This document shows, one piece after another, positions 35,757 to 48,585 of a stretch of DNA of 64,000 bases; the first letter of the stretch is position 1; each line of letters opens with the position of its first letter. Source of the stretch: Amphritea atlantica (GTDB lineage: Bacteria; Pseudomonadota; Gammaproteobacteria; Pseudomonadales; Balneatricaceae); NCBI RefSeq assembly GCF_018860855.1, contig NZ_JAHKQE010000022.1:62001-126000 (forward strand). The letters are read 5' to 3'. Below the pieces are notes generated by a model. The model worked only from the letters and a program-made list of their open reading frames with translations. It was not told where the DNA came from and made no database searches. Made by a program: the position numbers and the translations under genes.

Positions 35757-36359
35757 ATGTCAATGGATGCACTGAAAAACAGTTTCAAAGGGTTTGATGC
35801 CGATAACCTTGACCTGAATACGGCGGGAAGTTGGCCAATTGGGGTTAAAGTGATTGCTTACCTTTTGGTCTTCTCGTTGGTGGTGGGGGCTGGTTTTTAC
35901 TTCTATATTACCGATAAAGAGAAGAGCCTAGGGCGAGAGGTTAGTCAGGAAGCTGGCTTGAAACAACAGATATCTATAAAAACCACACAGGTGGCGAGTC
36001 TTGATCAGCTCCGTGAGCAGATGAAAGATGTGCAAGGGCGCTTTGCCGAGTTGCTGAAGCAACTACCCACTGAGAAAGAAGTGCCTGGTCTGTTAGAGGA
36101 TATTACTGAGATCGGTCGTTCCAGTGGCTTGGATATTCAATCTATCTCATTGGGCGGCGAGAAACGAAATGAGATTTTTATTGAGCTGCCGATTAATATC
36201 AAAGTGAGTGGTACTTACCACCAGATGGGGCAGTTTGTCAGTGGCGTTGCCGCAATTCCGAGGATTGTGACACTGCATGACTACAGTATAAATCCTGCTG
36301 GAGGCCAGTTGAATATGACAATTAGTGCAAAGACTTATCGTTATGATGATACCAAGTAA
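35757..36359 (+). CDS. pilO: Type IV pilus assembly protein PilO
   Basis: A 200-residue bitopic membrane protein: helix at about residues 29-51, coiled coil, then the PilO periplasmic domain (LLKQLPTEKEVPGLLEDITEIGRSSGLDI, with the family's typical LP...E.P.LL pattern). It pairs with PilN and binds PilP. It starts 2 bp after the pilN stop and its last codons overlap the start of pilP. Confidence 0.94.
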   Translation: MSMDALKNSFKGFDADNLDLNTAGSWPIGVKVIAYLLVFSLVVGAGFYFYITDKEKSLGREVSQEAGLKQQISIKTTQVASLDQLREQMKDVQGRFAELLKQLPTEKEVPGLLEDITEIGRSSGLDIQSISLGGEKRNEIFIELPINIKVSGTYHQMGQFVSGVAAIPRIVTLHDYSINPAGGQLNMTISAKTYRYDDTK

Positions 36360-36891
36360 ATTTTTGCGTGTTTTGATTCTAGCTCCTTTTTTTCTCGGCG
36401 GTTGCGTCTGGATTGAAGATGTCAGTGATCTGCGTAGCTTTGTCGCGCAGGAGAAGCAGAAAAAAGTGATAAAGGTGGAGCCGCTACCCGAGTTTAAGGC
36501 CTATCATAGTTTTGTCTATGAAGGGGCGAGTATGCGCAGCCCATTTAAACCATTAGTTTCAATCATAACCGTCGACACCGAAGAGGGTGTTGCCGATGAG
36601 GGCAATACAGGCATTAAACCTGATGTTGACCGTGAAAAATCTTACCTTGAAACATTTTCGCTGGATAATCTTGCCATGGTTGGCAGCATCAATATGAGTG
36701 CAAAGGGTTCTCGCTGGGCACTTATCAAGGACAATAAGGGAGAAGTGCACCGGGTATCCGTCGGTGATTATATGGGGCTGGATTACGGCAAAGTGGTTGC
36801 TGTTAACAGCGATAATGTTGAGCTGGTTGAGATTGTTACAAACGGCCGGGGTGGTTGGATGCGACGCCCTCGTAGCGTGGTGATGGATTGA
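36343..36891 (+). CDS. pilP: Type IV pilus assembly lipoprotein PilP
   Basis: A 182-residue lipoprotein. The signal and lipobox read MMIPSKFLRVLILAPFFLGGC, with the lipidated Cys at 21. The C-terminal HQ-type beta domain (DNLAMVGSINMSAKGSRWALI, HRVSVGDYMGLDYGKV) binds the secretin PilQ. I chose the ATG at 36343, overlapping pilO by 17 bases; 36346 is equally possible, and an in-frame GTG at 36325 would put charged residues before the signal. The ribosome-binding site is weak, so translation is probably coupled to pilO. Confidence 0.9.
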   Translation: MMIPSKFLRVLILAPFFLGGCVWIEDVSDLRSFVAQEKQKKVIKVEPLPEFKAYHSFVYEGASMRSPFKPLVSIITVDTEEGVADEGNTGIKPDVDREKSYLETFSLDNLAMVGSINMSAKGSRWALIKDNKGEVHRVSVGDYMGLDYGKVVAVNSDNVELVEIVTNGRGGWMRRPRSVVMD

Positions 36892-39005
36892 TGACGATGG
36901 TGGTGAATACTGTGAATAAAAATATTCAGGCGGGTAAATTGACGTACTCCGCTCTCGCTAAGATGGCGGGAATGGTCATCGGGTTGTGGATGCTAGCTTT
37001 CAATGCGATGGCTGTGGATGCAAAACTAATGGAATCGTCCTTTGTTGCGCTTCCGGACAATAAACTGGAGATACGTTTCGATTTTGATGTGCCTCCTACG
37101 CTGCCGAAATCCTATATGACCAATAGCCCAGCTAGGGTGGTTTTGGATATGTGGGGCGTTGAAAATGCTCAAGATAGCCGTATGTTGAGTATTGAAAATG
37201 GTAACGTTGATAAAATTAATTTTGCTCAGGTCGCCGGTCGTTTAAGAGTGGTTGTGGATCTGTTTGAAGTCTCAGCTTTTGAAACACGAACCGATGGTAA
37301 TAGTCTGTTCTTGACCGTGGGTGATCGCGGGATGGTCAAGCAAGAGGCCGCTATCGTTAGTAACAGCGTTGCCTCTGGCTCTAAGGCTCAGCCGGTATTG
37401 TCTGATAAAACCCATGTCAGTGGGGTTGATTTTGAACGTACTTCTGATGGCGCTGGCCGGGTGGTTGTGTCTTTAAGTGATGACCGCGCAGGCGTCGATG
37501 TGATTGAAGAGGGCAATAATGTTGTTATCAATCTGTTAGGTGTCGATCTCTCTGCGAGTATGCAAAATCGAATCGATGTACAGGATTTTGCCACGCCGGT
37601 GATGTTTATTGATTCGATGGCTACCGGTGAAAATGTGTCAATTTTGATCAAACCGTCCGCTGAACCGTATGACTATATGGTGTACCAGACAAATAATCAG
37701 CTGTTTGTAGATCTGAAGCCCATTACTCAGGCGGAACAAGATCGCATCGAAGAGGAGCGTTTCCCTTACAGTGGCGAGCGTATTGATCTAGATTTCCAAA
37801 ATGTTGAGGTGCGTTCAGTACTGCAAATTCTCGCAGAAGTGGCCGAAATGAACTTGGTAGTCAGCGAGCAGGTCGGCGGTAATATCACCCTGAGATTGAA
37901 AAATGTACCTTGGGATCAGGCATTAGATCTGATTCTAAATACCAATAAACTCGATAAGCGCGAAATGGGTAATGTACTGCTGATCGGTACCGCAGAAGAG
38001 ATTTCTGAACGAGAGCGAGTTGAAATGGAAAGCAGTAAACAGGTGGAGGAGCTATCACCACTGCGTACTGAATTTATCCAAGTCGATTTCCGCAAAGCCT
38101 CTGATATGGTCTCTCGGTTAAATGAAGCTAAGTTGGTTTCTGAGCGAGGTCTTATTCTGGCGGATGATGAAACCAATGTCTTGATGGTGCGCGAAACCGC
38201 TAACCGAATGGAAGAGATTCGTTCAACCTTGCGCCGCTTCGATACCGAGGTTGCGCAGGTGTTGATTGAAGCGCGTCTGGTGACAGCAAATACCACAGTC
38301 TCCAAAGATCTCGGTGTTAAGTGGGGCTTAGGATACGGTGATACTGACTCTTCGGGTAACGGCATCTCAATCGGTAGCAGCATTTCTGATGTGTCCTCTC
38401 CGGGTTCTATCTCTGATGGTTTAATGGTTGACCTTGGTGCTAACGCAACATCGCCGGCCTCTGTAGCGGTTGGTTTAGCAACGAATAGTGCGCTTCTGCA
38501 GCTTGAACTGTCTGCATTGGAGTCTGATGGCCGCATTGAAGTTATCTCCCAACCTAAAGTCGTTACCACCAATGGTAAGGTGGCGCTGATTGAGTCGGGT
38601 AGTGAAGTGCCTTATGTCACAACTGATGATGACGGTAACACCGACACTGAATTTAAAGATGTCGTGTTATCCTTAGAAGTGACGCCGCGAATTAACCCCG
38701 GTGATCGGATTGCAATGGATCTGGTGATCAAGAAAGATTCGATCGGCGAAACGCTATCAAACGGTGAGATCAGTATCATTAAAAACTTGCTGGAAACATC
38801 CGTTGTGGTGGCCGATGGGCAAACCGTTGTATTAGGCGGGGTGTTTGAAAATGAAACACAGAACACCGTTAATAAAACGCCTCTGCTCGGTGATATTCCG
38901 ATTCTTGGGGCGCTTTTCCGAAATAAGTCGACGTCGAATAGTAAGGCGGAACTACTTATTTTCATCACACCTAAATTGATAAAAGAATCTCTGTCATCTC
39001 AGTAA
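36891..39005 (+). CDS. pilQ: Type IV pilus secretin PilQ
   Basis: A 704-residue outer-membrane secretin. The signal peptide (helix about residues 24-41, ending FNAMA) is followed by two AMIN domains that bind peptidoglycan, an STN domain ([22 protein letters not shown]), an N1 domain ([18 protein letters not shown]) and the C-terminal secretin barrel ([28 protein letters not shown] split over this region, [24 protein letters not shown]). It forms the pore through which the pilus passes. ATG at 36891 overlaps the pilP stop by one base. Confidence 0.95.
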   Translation: MTMVVNTVNKNIQAGKLTYSALAKMAGMVIGLWMLAFNAMAVDAKLMESSFVALPDNKLEIRFDFDVPPTLPKSYMTNSPARVVLDMWGVENAQDSRMLSIENGNVDKINFAQVAGRLRVVVDLFEVSAFETRTDGNSLFLTVGDRGMVKQEAAIVSNSVASGSKAQPVLSDKTHVSGVDFERTSDGAGRVVVSLSDDRAGVDVIEEGNNVVINLLGVDLSASMQNRIDVQDFATPVMFIDSMATGENVSILIKPSAEPYDYMVYQTNNQLFVDLKPITQAEQDRIEEERFPYSGERIDLDFQNVEVRSVLQILAEVAEMNLVVSEQVGGNITLRLKNVPWDQALDLILNTNKLDKREMGNVLLIGTAEEISERERVEMESSKQVEELSPLRTEFIQVDFRKASDMVSRLNEAKLVSERGLILADDETNVLMVRETANRMEEIRSTLRRFDTEVAQVLIEARLVTANTTVSKDLGVKWGLGYGDTDSSGNGISIGSSISDVSSPGSISDGLMVDLGANATSPASVAVGLATNSALLQLELSALESDGRIEVISQPKVVTTNGKVALIESGSEVPYVTTDDDGNTDTEFKDVVLSLEVTPRINPGDRIAMDLVIKKDSIGETLSNGEISIIKNLLETSVVVADGQTVVLGGVFENETQNTVNKTPLLGDIPILGALFRNKSTSNSKAELLIFITPKLIKESLSSQ

Positions 39006-39015
39006 GGTTGTAGTA

Positions 39016-39534
39016 TTGAATATATTTCTAATTGGCCCTATGGGAGCTGGAAAAAGCACTATAGGACGTCTTCTTTCTCAAGAGTTAAAACTGAGATTTG
39101 TTGATTCCGATAAAGTGATTGAGGAATTGGCGGGGGCTGATATTCCTTGGATCTTCGACGTTGAAGGTGAGGAAGGTTTCCGTGATCGAGAAGCAAAAAT
39201 TATTGATCAGTTAAGTGCTGAGGATGGTCTGGTGCTGGCGACGGGCGGGGGCGCAGTATTGCGTGCTGAAAATCGCTCAAACTTACAAGGGCGCGGCACT
39301 GTTGTTTATTTACAAGCATCGGTTGCCCAGCAACTGGAGCGTACGGCGCGGGATAAAAACCGACCCTTGTTACAAACTCCAGACCCTGAAACCGTCCTCA
39401 ATACATTGATGGAGCAGCGTCACCCTCTTTATCTTCAGGTGGCTGATGTGGTGGTGGATACCGAACGTCGTAACCCTAAAGCAGTGGTTACTGATATAAT
39501 GGCGGAGCTTCGTGCACAGCAAATTATCAAATAG
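39016..39534 (+). CDS. aroK: Shikimate kinase I
   Basis: A 172-residue kinase phosphorylating shikimate in the chorismate pathway. Walker A is [14 protein letters not shown] (residues 7-20), the shikimate-binding [11 protein letters not shown] and the Arg in GFRDREA follow, then the LATGGGAVL motif and the lid RDKNRPLL. The start is a TTG at 39016 with AAGG nine bases before it; this is a rare start codon in the window. It lies 10 bp after pilQ and 14 bp before aroB. Confidence 0.95.
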   Translation: MNIFLIGPMGAGKSTIGRLLSQELKLRFVDSDKVIEELAGADIPWIFDVEGEEGFRDREAKIIDQLSAEDGLVLATGGGAVLRAENRSNLQGRGTVVYLQASVAQQLERTARDKNRPLLQTPDPETVLNTLMEQRHPLYLQVADVVVDTERRNPKAVVTDIMAELRAQQIIK

Positions 39535-39548
39535 AGATAAGCCCCTCC

Positions 39549-40625
39549 ATGCAAACGTTAAATGTAGATCTTGCTGATCGCTCATACCCTATTTTTATTG
39601 GCACCGATCTGTTTCGCCCTGAGCATCTGACGCCTTATATCAAAGGTAATCAGGTGCTGATTGTTAGTAATGAAACCGTGGCCCCGCTTTATCTCGATCA
39701 ATTAAAATTAGCACTGCCTTCGGTGCAGGTCGATGAGGTGATTCTGCCGGACGGTGAGCAGTACAAGACATTGGATCAACTGAGTGTCGTGTATGATCGT
39801 TTGCTGGAGTGTCGACATAATCGCACCACAACGTTGATTGCTCTAGGCGGCGGCGTTGTTGGCGATATGACAGGCTTTGCCGCGGCATGCTATCAGCGCG
39901 GTGTTAATTTCATTCAGATACCGACCACCTTGCTCTCTCAGGTGGATTCCTCTGTCGGTGGTAAAACCGGTGTCAATCACCCCTTGGGTAAAAATATGAT
40001 CGGCGCCTTTCATCAGCCACAGGTGGTTCTTGCCAGTGTTGATGTGTTGCGCACCCTGCCTGACCGTGAGCTATCGGCAGGACTGGCTGAGGTGATCAAA
40101 TATGGACTTGTCTATGACAAGGCCTTTCTCGATTGGCTCGAAGAGAATATGTCCGGCTTGATCGGTCGGGATACCGCGTTATTAAGTCACGCCATCTATC
40201 GCTCTTGTGAATTGAAGGCTGAAGTGGTGGCGCAGGATGAAAAAGAGTCGGGTGTCCGCGCATTATTGAATTTAGGGCATACTTTTGGTCACGCGATTGA
40301 ATCTTGCCAAGGTTATGGTAATTGGTTGCATGGTGAAGCGGTTGCGGTAGGCACGGTCATGGCGGCAGACCTCTCTGAGCGTATAGGTTGGCTTAGCAGG
40401 AATGATGTCCAACGGGTTGTACGGGTCATGCAAGCGGCTAATCTGCCAGTTGAAGCCCCGCAAGGAATGACGGCGGATGAGTTTATGACACTAATGGCGG
40501 TAGACAAAAAAGTGATTGATGGGCAGTTACGGTTAATTCTACTACGTGAGCTAGGTAGCGCGGTGGTAACCGATCAGTTTGATCCGCAATTATTACAGCA
40601 AACGCTAACCCACTTTACTGCTTAA
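39549..40625 (+). CDS. aroB: 3-dehydroquinate synthase
   Basis: A 358-residue NAD- and metal-dependent enzyme of the shikimate pathway. Signatures are [56 protein letters not shown] and the metal-binding His of [12 protein letters not shown] and LHGEAVAVG. The aroK-aroB-damX order is conserved across gammaproteobacteria and implies cotranscription with the pil genes or from an internal promoter. Confidence 0.97.
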   Translation: MQTLNVDLADRSYPIFIGTDLFRPEHLTPYIKGNQVLIVSNETVAPLYLDQLKLALPSVQVDEVILPDGEQYKTLDQLSVVYDRLLECRHNRTTTLIALGGGVVGDMTGFAAACYQRGVNFIQIPTTLLSQVDSSVGGKTGVNHPLGKNMIGAFHQPQVVLASVDVLRTLPDRELSAGLAEVIKYGLVYDKAFLDWLEENMSGLIGRDTALLSHAIYRSCELKAEVVAQDEKESGVRALLNLGHTFGHAIESCQGYGNWLHGEAVAVGTVMAADLSERIGWLSRNDVQRVVRVMQAANLPVEAPQGMTADEFMTLMAVDKKVIDGQLRLILLRELGSAVVTDQFDPQLLQQTLTHFTA

Positions 40626-40637
40626 GAGGGCGTTTAG

Positions 40638-42320
40638 ATGGCTGATCTTAAAGGCAATAGTGTTGATTCGCTGGCCGATGCATTTGCGCAAGCAGAGCAA
40701 CGTAAAGATTTCTTTTATGAGCCATCTTCTCGACTCCAGATGTTGGAAAAACTTGAACATCTAAGTCGCTTCAGTGATTTTTTATTATTGGTCACCGGTC
40801 CGGTCGGATCGGGCAAAACGGTACTCATTCGACAGCTGCAAGCGGCGCCAAGCGATCGTACATTGAGACTTTGTGCTGTCGATGGACGACAAACACCGAG
40901 TCTAAACGGATTACTGATTGCCTTAAGTAAACAGCTTAGCCCTGAGCTTGATACTCAGGCAGATAATCAAGCGATGCTCAATGCTATTTACAGCTTCGCT
41001 CAGGTGATGGCTGCGGAGCATATCCAATGGGTTATCATTATTGATAACGCGGATGAACTGGAAAAAGCGGCGATTAAATTGTTGCTGCAAATGCTGAGTG
41101 AGGCGCAGGGCTTGCCGATCAAGCCGCATCTGCTGTTGGCGGCTGGAGAAAACTTTCAAGCACAGTTGCAGACCTATGATGAGTATGAGCTGTTAGATGC
41201 TCAGGTACATCAATTGAGATTGGAACCCTTTACCTTTACCGAAGCGCGTAGCTATTTACTGCAACGTTACAGTGCAGCTGCATCCCTTAGTGAAAAGCAG
41301 TTGCAGGCGGTTTATGCCGCCGCCGGAGGTTATCCTGGTGGGCTTAATCGACAAGTAGAGCAGTTGCTTCGGTCGGGTAGCGTGCAGAAAACCACAAAAC
41401 CCGCAACGCTGACCCGCGTTCACTTTGTTGGCATCGCTGTTGTCCTGCTGGCTGTACTGCTAGGCAGTTTATGGCAGTATTGGCCTGAGAGCGATGTGGG
41501 AACGACCCGTACCCAAGTCGAGATTCAGGTGCCTATTGAAGCAGAGGCGGTGATTGCTCAGGCTGATGAGACATCGCCGGTGACCGTGCTTGAAACAGAT
41601 CATCTGGTTTATAATGAGCCGCAATCTACGGATAGTATTTCGGTGCCAATAACCGATGTAAAACCGGGTTTGCAGTCTGAGGTGCTACAGCAAGAGACTA
41701 AGTTGGCTAGCACGCTTTCAACGGCGATTGAGGTTGATGACAAGCCGGAGATGATTGTCTCTGGAGATACGTCCAAACCTGTTGTTCAGGCTCAGCCTTC
41801 TGTGCCCGTGGCTATACCTCAGTCTGTCATTCAGCCGGTTGAACTCTCGAAGCTTGAGCCTGCAAAGATTGAACCTCAGCCCGAGGCAAAACCGACGCCT
41901 GTTAAGCCCGTGGTAAAGCCAGTACAAGTGGTGTCCAAGCCGGCCGCGGTTGTATCGAAACCGGTTAAAACGGCTTCTGTTGCTAAGCCTGCTGCTACCG
42001 TTGTGGCGAGTTCTGCGTTGACTGAAGCGGAACAAACATTGTTGCAGTGGCCGGCTTCGGGGTACACGTTACAGATGCTCGGCGCAGGAAAGCGTTCCAG
42101 TGCGGAGCAGTTTATTCAGGCTCAGGCTGAGCCGCAGAAGTTTTATATGTTTCAGACCCGTTACAAAAACAAACCTTGGTTTGTGGTAGTCTATGGGCAG
42201 TATAAGGATCGTAATGCCGCGCATGCGGCGGCGACAGCACTCCCTTCAGCGTTAACTAAGCTGAAGCCTTGGGCGAGGACTATTCAGGGGATTCAGGCGG
42301 ATATAACGACCAGAAAATAG
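40638..42320 (+). CDS. damX: DamX-like protein: AAA ATPase, membrane helix and SPOR domain
   Basis: A 560-residue protein. Residues about 20-250 form an AAA/ExeA-like ATPase with Walker A GPVGSGKT (54-61) and Walker B WVIIIDNADEL. One membrane helix lies at about 263-283 (VHFVGIAVVLLAVLLGSLW). A long Val/Pro/Lys-rich periplasmic linker follows, then a C-terminal SPOR domain (SGYTLQMLGAGKRSSAEQF to VVVYGQYKDRNAAHAA), which targets the division septum. E. coli DamX lacks the well-kept ATPase seen here. Starts 12 bp after aroB. Confidence 0.9.
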   Translation: MADLKGNSVDSLADAFAQAEQRKDFFYEPSSRLQMLEKLEHLSRFSDFLLLVTGPVGSGKTVLIRQLQAAPSDRTLRLCAVDGRQTPSLNGLLIALSKQLSPELDTQADNQAMLNAIYSFAQVMAAEHIQWVIIIDNADELEKAAIKLLLQMLSEAQGLPIKPHLLLAAGENFQAQLQTYDEYELLDAQVHQLRLEPFTFTEARSYLLQRYSAAASLSEKQLQAVYAAAGGYPGGLNRQVEQLLRSGSVQKTTKPATLTRVHFVGIAVVLLAVLLGSLWQYWPESDVGTTRTQVEIQVPIEAEAVIAQADETSPVTVLETDHLVYNEPQSTDSISVPITDVKPGLQSEVLQQETKLASTLSTAIEVDDKPEMIVSGDTSKPVVQAQPSVPVAIPQSVIQPVELSKLEPAKIEPQPEAKPTPVKPVVKPVQVVSKPAAVVSKPVKTASVAKPAATVVASSALTEAEQTLLQWPASGYTLQMLGAGKRSSAEQFIQAQAEPQKFYMFQTRYKNKPWFVVVYGQYKDRNAAHAAATALPSALTKLKPWARTIQGIQADITTRK

Positions 42321-42494
42321 TATTTTTTTGTCTTGCTGCGGCAAACAAAAATATCATCTGTCTTGCTTATAATTTGTCCTTCCTACCCTCGCTGTGTAAA
42401 ATACCTGTCCCTTTTTCCCTGCATTTACATCTGTAGCTGGAATATAGCGGATGCAATATATTGATAATTAAGAACTTTTTGGTGGGATTCGTTT

Positions 42495-45400
42495 ATGAGC
42501 ATTGGTCTGTATCGCCCTGGTGAGTTCAAAGACAACTGTGGTTTTGGCCTGATGGCCCACATGCAAGGTGAACCAAGCCACAACGTATTGTTGAAGGCGA
42601 TTGAAGCGCTTGCATGTATGACCCACCGTGGTGGGATCGCGGCTGACGGCAAAACCGGAGATGGCTGTGGGTTGCTGATGCAGAAGCCGGATACGTTTCT
42701 GCGCGCTGCTGCGAAGAGTGATCTTGGGGTTGAGTTAGGGGAAAACTATGCGGTTGGTATGGTTTTCTTATCACAAGAGCCCGCCCTCGCGGCGGCTGCG
42801 CGGGAAGTATTGAATAATCAACTGACAGCGCAGGGGCTGACGGTTGTTGGGTGGCGTGTGGTGCCGACGGATCCTAGCTGTTTGGGCCCGATTGCAAAAG
42901 ATACGCTGCCTCAGATTGAGCAGGTTTTTGTAACGACGGATAAAGCAGAGCGTGAATTTGCGGTCAGTCTTTATACGGCTCGGCGCAAGAGTGAGATCGC
43001 CCTGAGTACCGATAGCGATTTCTATATCTGTAGTCTGTCGGATAAAGTGATCTCCTATAAAGGACTGACCATGCCGGTCGATCTGCCCGTCTTTTATCAG
43101 GACTTGAGTGACGAACGTCTGGAAACCGCTATCTGTACTTATCACCAGCGCTTTTCGACTAACACGGCTCCCCGTTGGCCGCTGGCTCAGCCATTTCGGT
43201 TGTTGGCTCACAATGGTGAGATTAATACCATTGAAGGGAACCGTAATTGGTCTCGCGCTCGTTCAAGTAAGTTTGCTACCGAGATGCTGCCGAATGTTGA
43301 TGAGTTGCAGCCGATCGTTAATACCACCGGTTCGGACTCTTCCAGCATGGATAATATGCTGGAATTCCTGATGGTCGGTGGCATGAACCTTTACCGTGCT
43401 GCACGGATGATCGTGCCTCCTGCTTGGCAGAATATGGATACTATGGATGCCGAACTGCGGGCATTCTATGATTACAACTCCATGCATATGGAACCTTGGG
43501 ATGGCCCCGCCGGTATGGTTATGACCGATGGCCGTTTCGCCGTTTGTATGCTGGACCGTAATGGCCTGCGCCCATCCCGTTGGGTAATGACCAATGATGG
43601 TCTGATCTGTACCGCGTCAGAAATCGGCGTGTTTGACTATAAGCCTGAGGATGTCGTCTCTCAGGGACGTGTTGGTCCAGGTCAAATTCTCTCTATCGAT
43701 ACACAAACCGGTGAAGTGTTACATACCGCCGATGTTGATGAGCGATTGAAGAAGGCTCAGCCTTATAAAAAGTGGATGCGTGAGAATGCATTGCCGCTTG
43801 AACAAACCATGAACCTGACTGAAGAGTCGAAGTCTTTCTGTGAGATGACCCCAGAAGCGGTTAAAGCACACATGAAGATGTTCCAGGTGACCTACGAAGA
43901 GCGGGATCAAATTCTGCGTCCGCTGGGTGAAACCGGTATGGAAGCCGTGGGTTCCATGGGTGACGATAAGCCAATGGCGGTATTGTCTTCTAAAGTTCGC
44001 TCTGTTTACGACTACTTCCGCCAGCAGTTTGCGCAAGTAACCAATCCGCCTATCGATCCGCTGCGTGAAGCGATCGTTATGTCGCTGGAAACCTGTATCG
44101 GTGCCGAACGCAATGTGTTCGAAGAAACTCCGGGGCATGCGCGTCGGGTTATTCTGACCACGCCGGTTTTATCTGCGAGTAAGTTTCTGCGTCTGAAAAA
44201 CAATACCGTTGAAGGTTTTGGTGTTGCTCAGGTAGATCTGAACTACGATCCGGCTGAGATGGACCTTAAAGCGGCGATTGAATCGGTTGCTGATCAAGCC
44301 GAAGCGCTGGTGCGTTCCGGTAAGGTTATTATTATCCTGTCTGATTTCGCGATTGCTGAGGGTCGGTTGCCGGTCCATGCAGCGATGGCGACTGGTGCCG
44401 TGCATCACCGTTTGATCAACTCGGGCCTGCGGGCTGACGCTAATATTTTGGTCGAAACCGGTACAGTTCGCGACCCACATCACTTTGCCGTATTGTTTGG
44501 TTTTGGTGCGACGGCGGTTTATCCATACCTTGCGTATCGTGTCTTGACTGATCTGTGTGCCACCGGCGAGATGCAGATGAACTGGCTCGATAGCCATGAA
44601 AACTATCGTAAAGGCATCAAGAAAGGCCTGATGAAGATCCTATCGAAGATGGGGATCTCGACGGTTGCATCTTATCGTGGTGCTCAGCTGTTCGAAGCGG
44701 TGGGTATTAGTTCAGAAGTGATTGATCTGTGCTTTTCTGGGGTTGCAAGTCGCATTGAAGGTGCCGACTTTAGTGACTTCCAGAAAGACCATCAGGCACT
44801 CGCGAGCGAGGCTTGGGTTGCTCGTAAGAAAATCCAGCAGGGTGGTTTGCTGAAATACGTCCACGGTGGTGAATATCATGCCTACAACCCAGATGTGGTG
44901 CGTTCCATCCACACAGCCGTTCGTAGTGGCGACAGTGCTGATTATCAGGCCTATGCCGATCTAGTTAATAAGCGTGGTGTGGCGACGCTACGTGATCTGC
45001 TTGGTTTGAAAAAAGATGTTAAATCGATTCCATTGAGTGAAGTGGAACCGGTCGAAAACCTGTTTAAACGCTTTGACTCCGCGGCGATGTCACTCGGAGC
45101 CCTGTCTCCAGAAGCACATGAGTGTCTGGCGATGGCGATGAACGAGTTGGGTGGTCGCTCGAACTCCGGTGAGGGCGGTGAAGACCCAGCGCGTCATGGC
45201 ACCAATAAACGTTCTAAGATCAAACAGGTGGCCTCTGGTCGCTTTGGTGTTACGCCTGAATACCTGATCAATGCCGATGTGATGCAGATTAAGGTGGCTC
45301 AGGGTGCTAAGCCCGGTGAAGGTGGGCAGCTACCCGGGGGTAAAGTGAATGAGCTGATTGCACGGTTGCGCTATTCAGTGCCGGGTGTGACGCTTATTTC

Positions 45401-46949
45401 GCCGCCACCGCATCATGATATCTACTCGATTGAAGATTTGGCTCAGCTGATTTTCGATCTGAAACAGGTTAACCCCGAAGGTCTGGTATCGGTCAAACTC
45501 GTGTCTCGTCCTGGGGTTGGCACCATCGCCTGTGGTGTGGCCAAGGCGTATGCCGATCTGATTACTATCTCAGGTTATGATGGTGGTACCGCCGCTAGCC
45601 CACTGACCTCGGTTCATTATGCTGGGTCACCATGGGAACTCGGTCTGGCTGATGCCCATCAATCACTGCGTGGTAACCATCTGCGTGGCAAGATTCGTTT
45701 GCAAACAGATGGCGGTTTAAAAACGGGCCTAGATGTGGTTAAAGCGGCAATTCTTGGCGCTGAAAGCTTTGGCTTCGGTACGATGCCGATGGTTGCCGTG
45801 GGTTGTAAATACCTGCGTATTTGCCATCTGAATAACTGTGCTACCGGTGTGGCGACCCAGAACGAAGAGCTGCGGGATAAGCATTACCGTGGCACCGTTG
45901 ATATGGTCAAGAACTACTTCCGCTTTGTCGCTGAAGAGACCCGTCAATGGATGGCTTCTGTGGGTGTCCGTACTTTGGAAGAGCTGGTGGGTCGGGTTGA
46001 TCTGCTGGAACTGCTGGAAGGTACAACGGTTAAACATGGTAAGTTGGATCTTTCTCCGCTGATCTCGGATGCGGGTATTCCGGCTGAATACCCACAAACT
46101 TGTCAGGTTGAGCACAACGATCCTTATGATACCGGTGCCTTGAATAGCAAGATGCTAGCACTGTCGGAACAAGCGATTAAAGACAAGTCCGGAGCCGAGT
46201 TTGAGTTAACGATTACTAACTGTGACCGTTCGGTCGGTGCTCGGACTTCCGGTGCTATCGCTAAGGTGCATGGGAATCTAGGTATGTCATCCACGCCGAT
46301 CCGCTTTAACTTTACCGGTCATGCGGGTCAAAGTTTTGGTGTTTGGAACGCCGGGGGCCAAGAGTTATACCTCAAGGGTGATGCCAATGACTATGTTGGT
46401 AAAGGCATGGCGGGCGGTAAGATCGTCATCAGTCAGCCGGATGTGGTTACCTATGCGAGTAATGAAACCGCAATTATCGGTAATACCTGTCTGTACGGGG
46501 CTACTGGCGGTACTCTGTATGCAGCGGGTAGTGCTGGCGAGCGTTTTGCGGTGCGTAACTCCGGTTGCCATGCCGTTATCGAAGGTGCCGGTGATCACTG
46601 TTGTGAATACATGACGGGTGGTCTGATCACGGTGCTGGGTCAAACGGGCTACAACTTCGGTGCAGGTATGACCGGTGGCTTCGCTTATGTACTGGATATG
46701 GATAACACCTTTGTTGATAAGTACAACCATGAGTTGGTGGACATCCATCGGGTCGCGCCACAGCACATGGAAGAGTACAAAAACCATCTGCGCTCTGTGA
46801 TTATCGGCTTTGTTAAAGCAACCGGTAGCCAGTGGGGTCAGGAGATGATTGATAACTTCGATGACTATATTGGTCGTTTCTGGCTGGTTAAGCCAAAAGC
46901 CGCTAGTCTGGGAGAGCTGCTGACTGATATGCGCTCTCGTCCGGAGTGA
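42495..46949 (+). CDS. gltB: Glutamate synthase, large (alpha) subunit
   Basis: A 1484-residue enzyme that, with GltD, makes two glutamates from glutamine and 2-oxoglutarate. The N-terminal glutaminase needs a free Cys: here Cys15 ([13 protein letters not shown]) after a short propeptide. The FMN-binding synthase domain contains [17 protein letters not shown] and the 3Fe-4S cysteines in [19 protein letters not shown]-terminal beta-helix ([34 protein letters not shown]) ends it. Full length relative to E. coli. A TATAAT at 42368-42373 in the 174-bp upstream gap is a possible promoter -10. Confidence 0.97.
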   Translation: MSIGLYRPGEFKDNCGFGLMAHMQGEPSHNVLLKAIEALACMTHRGGIAADGKTGDGCGLLMQKPDTFLRAAAKSDLGVELGENYAVGMVFLSQEPALAAAAREVLNNQLTAQGLTVVGWRVVPTDPSCLGPIAKDTLPQIEQVFVTTDKAEREFAVSLYTARRKSEIALSTDSDFYICSLSDKVISYKGLTMPVDLPVFYQDLSDERLETAICTYHQRFSTNTAPRWPLAQPFRLLAHNGEINTIEGNRNWSRARSSKFATEMLPNVDELQPIVNTTGSDSSSMDNMLEFLMVGGMNLYRAARMIVPPAWQNMDTMDAELRAFYDYNSMHMEPWDGPAGMVMTDGRFAVCMLDRNGLRPSRWVMTNDGLICTASEIGVFDYKPEDVVSQGRVGPGQILSIDTQTGEVLHTADVDERLKKAQPYKKWMRENALPLEQTMNLTEESKSFCEMTPEAVKAHMKMFQVTYEERDQILRPLGETGMEAVGSMGDDKPMAVLSSKVRSVYDYFRQQFAQVTNPPIDPLREAIVMSLETCIGAERNVFEETPGHARRVILTTPVLSASKFLRLKNNTVEGFGVAQVDLNYDPAEMDLKAAIESVADQAEALVRSGKVIIILSDFAIAEGRLPVHAAMATGAVHHRLINSGLRADANILVETGTVRDPHHFAVLFGFGATAVYPYLAYRVLTDLCATGEMQMNWLDSHENYRKGIKKGLMKILSKMGISTVASYRGAQLFEAVGISSEVIDLCFSGVASRIEGADFSDFQKDHQALASEAWVARKKIQQGGLLKYVHGGEYHAYNPDVVRSIHTAVRSGDSADYQAYADLVNKRGVATLRDLLGLKKDVKSIPLSEVEPVENLFKRFDSAAMSLGALSPEAHECLAMAMNELGGRSNSGEGGEDPARHGTNKRSKIKQVASGRFGVTPEYLINADVMQIKVAQGAKPGEGGQLPGGKVNELIARLRYSVPGVTLISPPPHHDIYSIEDLAQLIFDLKQVNPEGLVSVKLVSRPGVGTIACGVAKAYADLITISGYDGGTAASPLTSVHYAGSPWELGLADAHQSLRGNHLRGKIRLQTDGGLKTGLDVVKAAILGAESFGFGTMPMVAVGCKYLRICHLNNCATGVATQNEELRDKHYRGTVDMVKNYFRFVAEETRQWMASVGVRTLEELVGRVDLLELLEGTTVKHGKLDLSPLISDAGIPAEYPQTCQVEHNDPYDTGALNSKMLALSEQAIKDKSGAEFELTITNCDRSVGARTSGAIAKVHGNLGMSSTPIRFNFTGHAGQSFGVWNAGGQELYLKGDANDYVGKGMAGGKIVISQPDVVTYASNETAIIGNTCLYGATGGTLYAAGSAGERFAVRNSGCHAVIEGAGDHCCEYMTGGLITVLGQTGYNFGAGMTGGFAYVLDMDNTFVDKYNHELVDIHRVAPQHMEEYKNHLRSVIIGFVKATGSQWGQEMIDNFDDYIGRFWLVKPKAASLGELLTDMRSRPE

Positions 46950-46982
46950 TGGGTTCATCGAACAGGTGTTTAGTTATAGCTG

Positions 46983-47002
46983 TGTCTGCCTGCGGGCAGA
47001 CA
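46983..47002 (+). other. Intercistronic hairpin between gltB and gltD
   Basis: TGTCTGCC and GGCAGACA, exact reverse complements, flank the loop TGCG. No U-run follows, so it is not a full terminator; it could tune the gltB to gltD mRNA ratio or protect the gltB end. Confidence 0.5.
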
Positions 47003-47018
47003 TTATTAGGCGGGGTGA

Positions 47019-48443
<1,425 letters not shown>

Positions 48444-48455
48444 TGCTTTGCCTGT

Positions 48456-48487
48456 TTGAAAAGGGTCGCTTCGGCGGCCTTTTTTTA
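48456..48487 (+). terminator. Terminator of gltBD
   Basis: AAAGGGTCGC pairs with GCGGCCTTT (one G-U pair) around a TTCG tetraloop, followed by a T-run of seven. Confidence 0.85.
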
Positions 48488-48585
48488 TCTTTATGTTACA
48501 GATCAGCAAACAGGAGAGTTGTTCGCGCCTGTGTGGAAAAACCTGTAAAATCCCCCCAGTTTTGAATCTGAATCGAGAAAAAGCA

